This document shows, in pieces, positions 25,816 to 32,045 of a stretch of 43,082 nt of DNA; position 1 is the first letter of the stretch, and every line of letters starts with the position of its first letter. A program made the position numbers and the translations under genes. The DNA comes from an uncultured Treponema sp. (GTDB lineage: Bacteria > Spirochaetota > Spirochaetia > Treponematales > Treponemataceae). Location of the stretch: the NCBI GenBank assembly GCA_937915735.1, contig CALGGS010000177.1:1-43082 (forward strand), written 5' to 3'. The notes under the pieces were generated by a model. The model searched no databases, was not told where the DNA came from, and saw only the letters and a program-made list of their open reading frames with translations.

Positions 25816-27024
25816 CTAAAGACCTTTTGCCCAGCTGTATGTTGCAAGGTATGGATCTGGCTTTACGGCACCACTTGTTGACCAAACCTCATCGATAAGT
25901 CCAGTCTCATTTATTTTTCCGATTCTGACCGGCTTGTAAATGTGCTGGTTGTCTCCGTCAAGTGTAACTTTTCCTTCAGGAGCATCGAATGTGATTCCCT
26001 TGGCGGCAGCCCGAATTTTTTCGACATCGAATGAGCCTGCCTTTTCAGCAGCCTTTGCCCACAAGTAGACTCCAATGTAACCTGCTTCAATCGGGTCGTC
26101 TGTTACTCGCTTTTCGCCGAAGGAAGCCTTGTATGCCTTTACGAAAGCGGCGTTTTCAGGCGTTTTTGTTGTCTGGTAGTAGTTCCATGCGACATAGTGA
26201 CCTTTGAGGTTTTCGATTCCAACGCCGCCAACTTCTTCCTCAGCAATTGAGAAACTCATTACTGGAATTGAGTCGGCTGTGATTCCTGCGTCAGTAAGCT
26301 GCTTGAAGAATGCGACATTTGAGTCACCGTTGAGGGTGTTGATGATACAATCTGGCTTGGCAGACTGAATTTTACTTACGATTGTCGCAAAATCAGTGTG
26401 TCCCATAGGAGTATATTCCTCACCGGCGACCGAGCCTCCAATGTTTGCAAGCTGTGCCTTGATGATTTTGTTTGCCGTTCTTGGGAAGACATAATCGCTT
26501 CCGACTAGGAACATTTTCTTTCCGAACTCTTTAGCACAAAAATCAACGGCAGGAACTGCCTGCTGGTTTGGAGCCGCACCCATGTACATAATGTTTGGGC
26601 TGGCTTCCATACCCTCATACTGAACCGGGTACCACAAGAGAGCTCCTGTTTCTTCGACAACCGGCTTTACTGCCTTTCGTGAAGCACTTGTCCAGCAGCC
26701 GAAAATTGTCGCGACCTTGTTGTTCTGAATCAATTTCCTTGCTTTTTCAGCGAAAATCTGTGGCTCTGAAGCACCGTCTTCCTGAACGACTTCAATCAGT
26801 TTTCCAAGAACGCCGCCTTTTGCGTTAATTTCCTTAATCGCAAGCATTTCAGCATCCCGAACAGAAGTCTCGGAAATTGCCATCGTGCCGCTCAGGGAAT
26901 GAAGAATTCCGACTTTTACGGTCTTTGACTGTTCTTTTTTCTCGCAGGAAGAGAGGGTAAGTGTGCCCAAAACAGCTCCAGCCGCCAAAAGGCTTGTGAT
27001 GATTCCGTTAATTGTCTTTTTCAT
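25816..27024 (-). CDS. urtA: Urea-binding lipoprotein UrtA
   Basis: The protein has about 402 residues from the ATG at 27024, which has GGAGG eight bases upstream. The signal sequence ends in TLSSC, so it is a lipid-anchored substrate-binding protein. Family blocks include KVGILHSLSGTMAISETSVRDA, FGCWTSASRKAVKPVVEE, LLWYPVQYEGMEASPN and GAAPNQQAVPA, which mark UrtA among amide and urea binding proteins. It delivers urea to UrtBC. A strong terminator-like hairpin lies in the leader (27063-27109). Confidence 0.96.
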   Translation of the reverse strand: MKKTINGIITSLLAAGAVLGTLTLSSCEKKEQSKTVKVGILHSLSGTMAISETSVRDAEMLAIKEINAKGGVLGKLIEVVQEDGASEPQIFAEKARKLIQNNKVATIFGCWTSASRKAVKPVVEETGALLWYPVQYEGMEASPNIMYMGAAPNQQAVPAVDFCAKEFGKKMFLVGSDYVFPRTANKIIKAQLANIGGSVAGEEYTPMGHTDFATIVSKIQSAKPDCIINTLNGDSNVAFFKQLTDAGITADSIPVMSFSIAEEEVGGVGIENLKGHYVAWNYYQTTKTPENAAFVKAYKASFGEKRVTDDPIEAGYIGVYLWAKAAEKAGSFDVEKIRAAAKGITFDAPEGKVTLDGDNQHIYKPVRIGKINETGLIDEVWSTSGAVKPDPYLATYSWAKGL

Positions 27025-27062
27025 GATTTTTACCTCCAAATCATTTTTTTGTATTTTGAAAT

Positions 27063-27109
27063 AAAAAAGGCGTCCGCTTTCTTTGCCAGCACAAGAAAAC
27101 AGACGCCTT
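27063..27109 (-). terminator. Terminator/attenuator ahead of urtA
   Basis: On the minus strand an uninterrupted stem of about 17 pairs, allowing two G-U, joins 27093-27109 to 27067-27083 and is followed by TTTTTTATTT. It sits between the membrane protein gene and urtA, upstream of the urtA ribosome site. It could reduce or regulate read-through into urtABCDE. The loop carries GGCAAAGAA, also present in the leader of the LuxR-type gene. Confidence 0.75.
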
Positions 27110-27134
27110 TGTCTTTCGTTTAAATATTTTAATT

Positions 27135-27563
27135 TTATGCCGCTGCCGCAAATAAGAAGTCAACAGCAAACATAACCACTGCTCCAAGGAGCATTTTTGG
27201 AATGTCTTTAAGAAGGCTTTTGCCACTTTTTTCCTTATTTTTTGAAATCTTTGCTTCTATTAAGGTCAGGATTCCCCAGATGACTGGAACCGCCACAGCC
27301 ATAGAAAGACCAATGGTTGCCATCTCATGAAGCATCTCCGGAATGTCTTCCGGGTTTTTCATAGCCGTCAAAAATGGCGGGTAGAAAACGACCTCACCGT
27401 GATAAACATGCTCAAGCGCAAGCAGAAAACTTCCGCCGTAAAGCATTTTTTCAAGATTTCCGAGCCGGGCTTTGATTACAGAATCTGCTTTCTTTTTGAA
27501 CGCCAGTTTTTTTGCAACTGTAAGAACAACCGCTTCACCGAGCGGAACCAAAAAACAAGCCAT
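27135..27563 (-). CDS. Small membrane protein leading the urt cluster
   Basis: The protein has 142 residues from the ATG at 27563, which has GGGAGG five bases upstream. It has about four hydrophobic segments (near 2-18, 40-60, 75-95 and 117-138) and a conserved-looking loop ALEHVYHGEVVFYPPFL with two His and Glu residues. I do not recognise a named family with known function. It lies upstream of urtA in the same direction behind a strong sigma-70-type promoter and an attenuator-like hairpin. The place suggests a role linked to urea or nickel uptake, but that is inference. Confidence 0.75.
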   Translation of the reverse strand: MACFLVPLGEAVVLTVAKKLAFKKKADSVIKARLGNLEKMLYGGSFLLALEHVYHGEVVFYPPFLTAMKNPEDIPEMLHEMATIGLSMAVAVPVIWGILTLIEAKISKNKEKSGKSLLKDIPKMLLGAVVMFAVDFLFAAAA

Positions 27564-27577
27564 GTTGCCTCCCAAAC

Positions 27578-27616
27578 AAAAAAAAGGAGCCTCGTCTCGT
27601 TGACCGAAGCTCCTTT
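27578..27616 (-). terminator. Terminator/attenuator in the leader of the urt unit
   Basis: On the minus strand AAAGGAGC (from 27616) pairs perfectly with GCTCCTTT (to 27583) and is followed by a run of eight T. It begins only about 10 bases after the predicted transcription start and ends shortly before the ribosome site of the membrane protein gene. No competing upstream structure is obvious. Confidence 0.75.
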
Positions 27617-27632
27617 GCTAAGTGATGTCAAA

Positions 27633-27661
27633 ACTATAGCGGCCTGAATATTTTCTGTCAA
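27633..27661 (-). promoter_or_regulatory. Strong sigma-70-type promoter of the urt unit
   Basis: On the minus strand a perfect TTGACA (27656-27661) is followed after 17 bases by TATAGT (27633-27638). Transcription should begin near 27626. The shared 17-base operator candidate begins 9 bases upstream of the -35 box. Confidence 0.8.
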
Positions 27662-27670
27662 TTTGTTTTT

Positions 27671-27687
27671 TTTCAACTTTAGTTCTA
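27671..27687. promoter_or_regulatory. Candidate operator between the urt unit and the LuxR-type gene
   Basis: This is the identical 17-base sequence (TTTCAACTTTAGTTCTA) found upstream of ureA. It lies between divergent promoters. Distances from its centre to the three putative -10 boxes are about 41 (urt), 53 (ureA) and 62 (LuxR-type gene) bases, roughly one helical turn apart, as if a regulator always binds the same face. Confidence 0.5.
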
Positions 27688-27740
27688 ACAGAAAAAGATT
27701 TTTTTTTCGCAAAAAGGCTTTAATAGTTTTCAAAAAAATG

Positions 27741-27746
27741 TAAAAT
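27741..27746 (+). promoter_or_regulatory. Candidate -10 box of the LuxR-type gene
   Basis: TAAAAT sits in a TTTCAAAAAAATGTAAAATAAA-like block resembling the one before ureA. No clear -35 box is visible. A start near 27753 would give a leader of about 95 bases containing the terminator hairpin. Confidence 0.35.
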
Positions 27747-27772
27747 AAAGGCATATTTCCTATTCAGGTGGC

Positions 27773-27817
27773 AAAGAAGTCGTTTTGGAGCAATCCAGAA
27801 CGGCTTCTTTGTTTTTT
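27773..27817 (+). terminator. Terminator/attenuator ahead of the LuxR-type gene
   Basis: AAAGAAGTCGTTTTGG (27773-27788) pairs along all 16 positions, allowing G-U, with 27795-27810 around a 6-base loop, and six T follow. The stem resembles the ureA leader hairpin (GGCARMGARGYCGTT...ACGGCTT). It lies 30 bases before the gene, ahead of the GGAGG ribosome site. Confidence 0.8.
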
Positions 27818-27847
27818 CACTGAGTAACATGAAATTTGGAGGCAATC

Positions 27848-28174
27848 ATGAAAGATGAAATTAATAAAGATTTAGTCCACGAAATATTGAAAGAAATCAA
27901 ACGCCTCGAAAATATGATTTGTGACCTTTTAATTGTTAATGAAAATAACAGCGACATGAGCCAATACCTGGATAAAGCGGCAAAAAATTTTTCGCTTTCA
28001 GAACGAGAATATGATGTCTTAAAGCTTATTGCCGACGGTCGTTCAAACAATGAGATAAGCGAGCAGATTCAAATCAGTGTTTCGACTGTAAAAAAACATA
28101 TTTACAATATTTTCAACAAGGCTGGCGTAAATTCACGGACACAGCTTCTGAATCTCGTGTTCAGTCTTGTCTAA
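27848..28174 (+). CDS. Small LuxR-type (GerE) DNA-binding protein
   Basis: The protein has 108 residues from the ATG at 27848, which has GGAGG five bases upstream. Residues about 47-105 form a LuxR/GerE helix-turn-helix (LSEREYDVLKLIADGRSNNEI, then STVKKHIYNIFNKAGVNSRT). The N-terminal 45 residues are helical and charged, with no receiver, PAS or autoinducer domain, so it may sense nothing directly or may pair with another protein. It is divergent from the urt unit, and a 17-base operator candidate shared with ureA lies in between. It is the natural candidate for a local regulator of urea genes and of itself. Experimental support is lacking. Confidence 0.88.
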   Translation: MKDEINKDLVHEILKEIKRLENMICDLLIVNENNSDMSQYLDKAAKNFSLSEREYDVLKLIADGRSNNEISEQIQISVSTVKKHIYNIFNKAGVNSRTQLLNLVFSLV

Positions 28175-28182
28175 GCCAGCGA

Positions 28183-28216
28183 GCTGATTTTCAGCATGAT
28201 ACGGTGCAAATCCGTA
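28183..28216 (+). other. Two adjacent hairpins upstream of the DUF1846 gene
   Basis: GCTGA-TTT-TCAGC (28183-28195) is followed by TACGG-TGCAAAT-CCGTA (28200-28216). The second hairpin with AGCC after it resembles the P5/L5 hairpin of cobalamin riboswitches, but the GGGAA, ACUGU and B12-box parts are not found. CTGATTT (28184-28190) could also pair with AAATCAG further on. It may be a small leader RNA structure of unknown role. Confidence 0.35.
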
Positions 28217-28262
28217 GCCAGATAAATCAGAATAGCCCCTTTTTTTTTCTGTCGAAAATCTA

Positions 28263-28268
28263 TATAAT
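28263..28268 (+). promoter_or_regulatory. Candidate -10 box close to the DUF1846 start
   Basis: A perfect TATAAT ends 11 bases before the ATG at 28280. No Shine-Dalgarno sequence is visible, so a nearly leaderless mRNA is likely if this box is used. No good -35 is seen. Confidence 0.4.
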
Positions 28269-28279
28269 TAAATTCCGTT

Positions 28280-29755
28280 ATGAAAAGCGGATTTGATAAT
28301 GAAAAGTATCTGCGGATACAATCGGAACACATTAAGGAACGGATTGCCAAATTTGGCGATAAACTTTACTTGGAATTTGGCGGCAAACTATTTGATGACT
28401 ACCACGCAAGCCGCGTCTTGCCAGGCTTTGAGCCAGACTCAAAATTAAAAATGCTTATGCAACTTTCTGATATGGCAGAAATAGTAATCGCCATCAGTGC
28501 TGTTGACATCGAAAAAAACAAGGTTCGTGGTGACTTGGGAATTACTTACGACAAGGATGTCCTTCGCTTACGGGACGAATTTCAGAATCTCGGCCTTATG
28601 GTAGGCTCAGTTGTAATCACTCATTTTAAAGGGCAGGAAAGCGCGAAGGCTTTCAAGAATAAGCTCAAAAGAATGAACATAAAATGCTACTATCACTATA
28701 TGATAGAAGGCTATCCGAACAATGTCGCCCTTATCGACAGTGACGAGGGCTACGGAAAAAATGACTATGTTGAAACCAGCCGCCCGCTTGTCGTGGTTAC
28801 AGCACCAGGACCCGGAAGCGGAAAAATGGCTGTCTGTTTGAGCCAGCTTTATCAGGAGCAGAAAAGGGGAGTGAAGGCTGGCTACGCAAAATTCGAGACA
28901 TTCCCAATCTGGAATTTGCCTTTGAAGCACCCTGTAAACTTGGCTTACGAGGCTGCGACGGCAGATTTGAACGATGTAAACATGATTGACCCCTTCCATC
29001 TTGAAGCGTATGGAAAGACTACCGTAAACTACAACCGTGACATCGAGATTTTCCCTGTCCTTAACGCGATTTTTGAAGGAATTTACGGAGAAAACCCATA
29101 CAAGTCGCCAACGGATATGGGCGTAAATATGGCGGGCTACTGCATTTTTGACGACGAGGCCTGCCGCGAGGCTAGTAATCAGGAAATTATTCGCCGTTAT
29201 TATACGGCGCTTGACGACTTAATCGAAGACAAGGGAACGGAAGAAATAGTAAACAAAATCGCTCTCGTAATGAAACAGGCTAAAATCACTCCGGAAGACC
29301 GAAGGGTTGTAGTGCCTGCAAACGAAAGGGGAAACAAAGCCTGTGTTCCGGCGGCGGCAATCGAGCTTGAGGACGGAACGATTATTACTAGTGAGACTTC
29401 AAGCCTGCTCGGAACTTGTGCGGCTCTTATTCTCAACGCGACAAAGCACCTGGCTGGAATCGACCACAAGGAAAAGCTCATTCCAAAGGATATGATTGAG
29501 CCAATCCAGAATATGAAAGTCAATTACCTCAAGGGAAATAATCCGCGTTTGCACACGGACGAAGTTCTTGTTGCCCTTGCGATGCTTTCTCCGACGAACG
29601 AAAATTGTAAAAAGGCATTGGAGCAGCTCCCTAAGTTGAACGGCTGTCAGGTTCACACCACGGTAATGCTCAGCGAAGTTGACCGAAAGATTTTCAAAAA
29701 ACTCGGCGTAGGATTGACGAGCGAGCCAGTCCTTAAAAAATCTAGCAAGCGGTAG
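28280..29755 (+). CDS. DUF1846 family protein
   Basis: The protein has 491 residues, a typical length for DUF1846. It begins MKSGFDNEKYLRIQSEHIKER and contains LEFGGKLFDDYHASRVLPGF and VVTAPGPGSGKMAVCLSQL, a P-loop-like GPGSGK at about residue 177. Members are widespread in Firmicutes and some spirochaetes, and structures exist, but a biochemical role is not established to my knowledge. It is cytoplasmic, with no signal peptide. It follows the LuxR-type gene by 105 bases with its own probable promoter, so a functional link to the urea genes is not implied. Confidence 0.88.
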   Translation: MKSGFDNEKYLRIQSEHIKERIAKFGDKLYLEFGGKLFDDYHASRVLPGFEPDSKLKMLMQLSDMAEIVIAISAVDIEKNKVRGDLGITYDKDVLRLRDEFQNLGLMVGSVVITHFKGQESAKAFKNKLKRMNIKCYYHYMIEGYPNNVALIDSDEGYGKNDYVETSRPLVVVTAPGPGSGKMAVCLSQLYQEQKRGVKAGYAKFETFPIWNLPLKHPVNLAYEAATADLNDVNMIDPFHLEAYGKTTVNYNRDIEIFPVLNAIFEGIYGENPYKSPTDMGVNMAGYCIFDDEACREASNQEIIRRYYTALDDLIEDKGTEEIVNKIALVMKQAKITPEDRRVVVPANERGNKACVPAAAIELEDGTIITSETSSLLGTCAALILNATKHLAGIDHKEKLIPKDMIEPIQNMKVNYLKGNNPRLHTDEVLVALAMLSPTNENCKKALEQLPKLNGCQVHTTVMLSEVDRKIFKKLGVGLTSEPVLKKSSKR

Positions 29756-29780
29756 GGATTTATATTTTGGGGGAATGAAG

Positions 29781-30239
29781 ATGAAAAAAAATATATGTAT
29801 TTTTCTGATATCGCTTTTTACAAGTTTTATATTTGCGAAAGGAACTGTTATTAGGGTAACGCCCGTAGATTTTAAAGACTGTATAACAGTATATAATGAA
29901 ACTGACAAAGACATAGTGGTGTACTTGAATATTTTATATGCTGGTAGTCAGAAAAAATACCGCTCTGAAACAGTACAAATAAAATCCTATTCTCATAAAG
30001 ATATGGATTTTGATTATGATTCCGAATGGCATGATTTAGTAAAAGATGTAAAGAAATTCTTTAATACTAAAGATAAATCTGCTACAGCATATGAATTTGA
30101 ATTTCATTTTTCTGAAGAAAATATTGTCTTAGATGAGGTTCGTACAAAGGCTTACATAACAGAAAATTCTTTTGAAAAAAATGCAACTCATAATTCTTAT
30201 GAAATTTTTGTGAGAATGAAAGATGATGAAGGTTTTTAA
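29781..30239 (+). CDS. Small secreted protein of unknown function
   Basis: The protein has 152 residues from the ATG at 29781 (MKKNICIFLISLFTS). GGGGG lies seven bases upstream, while the alternative ATG at 29775 is too close to it. A signal peptide of about 20 residues ends near IFAKG. The mature part is rich in charged and aromatic residues and probably beta-rich (ITVYNETDKDIVVYLNILY). Codons are noticeably AT-rich compared with the genes on each side, which may mean recent acquisition. No family was recognised. Confidence 0.75.
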   Translation: MKKNICIFLISLFTSFIFAKGTVIRVTPVDFKDCITVYNETDKDIVVYLNILYAGSQKKYRSETVQIKSYSHKDMDFDYDSEWHDLVKDVKKFFNTKDKSATAYEFEFHFSEENIVLDEVRTKAYITENSFEKNATHNSYEIFVRMKDDEGF

Positions 30240-30254
30240 ATCAAGAAAATTAAT

Positions 30255-31910
30255 ATGAAAAACACGACATATATTTTCGGACACAAAAATCCTGATACTG
30301 ACTCAGTGGTTTCGGCGACTGCGTTTGAAGCCTACAAAAGGGCAAAAGGCGAAAGCGAATACAAGGCTTGCCGGGCAGGAAAGCTGAATCCGCAGACTGA
30401 CTATATTTACAAGAAATTCGGGATTACGCCACCTGAATTTATTCCTGACTTGAATCCGAAGGTTTCTTTCTATATGACTGACCAGGTTGATATGGTTCAT
30501 CAGATGAATTCATTCTGGGCGGCGGCTCAGTTTATGCGGCGGACTGGCAGGCGGGTTCTTCCTGTTGTTGACGATGAAGGCAAGTATAAGGCGATTTTGA
30601 ATTTTAATTCCTTTTCAAAAAATGTCTTTGAGATTTTAAATCCTGAACATCATATTTCTGTCTTTACTGACATAAATCTGATGGCAAACACCTTAAACGG
30701 GAAAATATTGTGTAAGGGCGATTTTGCAGACGAGCTTCACAAATACACGATTGTCTCTGGCGCTTCAAGCTTTGAGTCCTTTAAGCAAACCTTGAAAGCC
30801 CACGAGCACGGCGGAATTGTCGTTGTAGCGGGCGACCGTGACGACATTCAGCGTCTCTGCCTTGAAAAGCATGTCCGTGCCCTTGTTCTGAGCGCGGGAC
30901 GAGTTCCGGGCGATGAAATTGTCGAAATGGCAAAAAAAAGCGGCACGAGCCTTATCGTAAGCAAGTATGACACCGCTTCGACTTCAATGCTCATTTTGTA
31001 CTCAACCCCAGTCAGAATGGTTTGTGACCATACCGTAAAGCCGATTAAGGGCGAGGACTCAATTCAAAAGGTTCTTCCTCTTTTAAAAGCGGCAGACGGC
31101 CAGACCCTGCCTGTCGTAGATGACCAGAACAAAGTCGTTGGAATTTTGAGCGAAATTGACATTCATCACGAGGCGAAAATCCGTGTCGCCCTTGTTGACC
31201 ATAACGAAAAATCTCAGGCGGTGGACGGAATCGAAAATTATCAGATTTCAGACATAATCGACCACCACAGAATCGGCTCAATGGCGACTAAAACTCCTAT
31301 TTCTTTTATAAATATGCCGCTTGGCTCAACCTCGACGATTCTTACAAAAATGTATCGTGATGAGAATATCGCCATTCCCCTTGATGTGGCGAAGCTCCTT
31401 TTGTGCGGAATTCTAAGCGACACTTTGATTTTGCAGAGCGCGACGACGACTCCAGTCGATGTTGAAATAGCGGAATTTTTGTCAGAAAAAACCGGCCTTG
31501 ACTACAAAGCTTTGGGCGAAGAAATAATCAAGGCGGGAAGCCGAATCTCAGGGCGAAGCTCTTATGAAGTCATAAATCAGGATATGAAGGAATATAGAGA
31601 AGGAAAAACGATTTTTACCGTGAGCCAGATTGAGGTTGACGGAACAGACGAGGTTCTTGAACGGAAAAAAGAATTCCTCGACGATTTGGCCCTTGTAAAA
31701 AAAAGTCATGCGGCCTTGTTCTCTTGTCTTTTGGTGACGGACATCTCGACCCTTTCTTCCGTAATGCTCATCGCGGCTGACGAAAAATTCCTTTCCGTGA
31801 TGAATTTTCCGAAACAGGACGACAATATTTACTTTTTAAAAGATGTCGTCAGCCGGAAAAAGCAGCTGATTCCGATGCTTTCTGAGGTTATTTCTAATTA
31901 TGGAGAATGA
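30255..31910 (+). CDS. ppaC: Manganese-dependent inorganic pyrophosphatase with CBS and DRTGG domains
   Basis: The protein has 551 residues, longer than the plain 310-residue family II enzyme because a regulatory insert splits the DHH domain. Catalytic motifs are HKNPDTDS (10-17), VALVDHNE and the name-giving IIDHHRIG, followed by GILSDTL. The insert holds two CBS segments (around LPVVDDEGK and LPVVDDQNKVVGILSE) and a DRTGG-like region between them, as in nucleotide-regulated CBS-pyrophosphatases. It hydrolyses pyrophosphate to phosphate in the cytoplasm. The C-terminal DHHA2 domain (from about 420) closes the active site. It follows the small secreted protein by 15 bases. Confidence 0.93.
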   Translation: MKNTTYIFGHKNPDTDSVVSATAFEAYKRAKGESEYKACRAGKLNPQTDYIYKKFGITPPEFIPDLNPKVSFYMTDQVDMVHQMNSFWAAAQFMRRTGRRVLPVVDDEGKYKAILNFNSFSKNVFEILNPEHHISVFTDINLMANTLNGKILCKGDFADELHKYTIVSGASSFESFKQTLKAHEHGGIVVVAGDRDDIQRLCLEKHVRALVLSAGRVPGDEIVEMAKKSGTSLIVSKYDTASTSMLILYSTPVRMVCDHTVKPIKGEDSIQKVLPLLKAADGQTLPVVDDQNKVVGILSEIDIHHEAKIRVALVDHNEKSQAVDGIENYQISDIIDHHRIGSMATKTPISFINMPLGSTSTILTKMYRDENIAIPLDVAKLLLCGILSDTLILQSATTTPVDVEIAEFLSEKTGLDYKALGEEIIKAGSRISGRSSYEVINQDMKEYREGKTIFTVSQIEVDGTDEVLERKKEFLDDLALVKKSHAALFSCLLVTDISTLSSVMLIAADEKFLSVMNFPKQDDNIYFLKDVVSRKKQLIPMLSEVISNYGE

Positions 31911-31993
31911 AATAGGGGGAACAGACCGCTTGCTTCTGAAAGTTTTGCCCCATAAATAACATTTTTTTATTAGTTTTTTCTAGGGAGGGAGTA

Positions 31994-31999
31994 TATAAT
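31994..31999 (+). promoter_or_regulatory. Candidate -10 box for the first chemoreceptor
   Basis: A perfect TATAAT in the 131-base gap before the chemoreceptor gene. Transcription would start near 32006, four bases before a tiny open frame. The -35 region is poor (TAGTTT). Confidence 0.45.
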
Positions 32000-32009
32000 A
32001 AATTCGTTT

Positions 32010-32045
32010 ATGCAAAAAAAACAGGAAATCTGGAGGCTGCTATGA
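32010..32045 (+). CDS. Possible 11-codon leader peptide overlapping the chemoreceptor start
   Basis: ATG at 32010 encodes MQKKQEIWRLL and ends at TGA 32043-32045, which overlaps the chemoreceptor ATG (32042) in the pattern CTATGA. The GGAGG for the chemoreceptor lies inside it. It would sit about four bases from the predicted mRNA start. It may couple translation or be chance. Confidence 0.35.
   Translation: MQKKQEIWRLL

Noticed and set aside
28183..28240. Full cobalamin riboswitch or tRNA
   Set aside because: Only one hairpin matches; the B12 box and other conserved parts are absent, and no acceptor stem complement exists for a tRNA.
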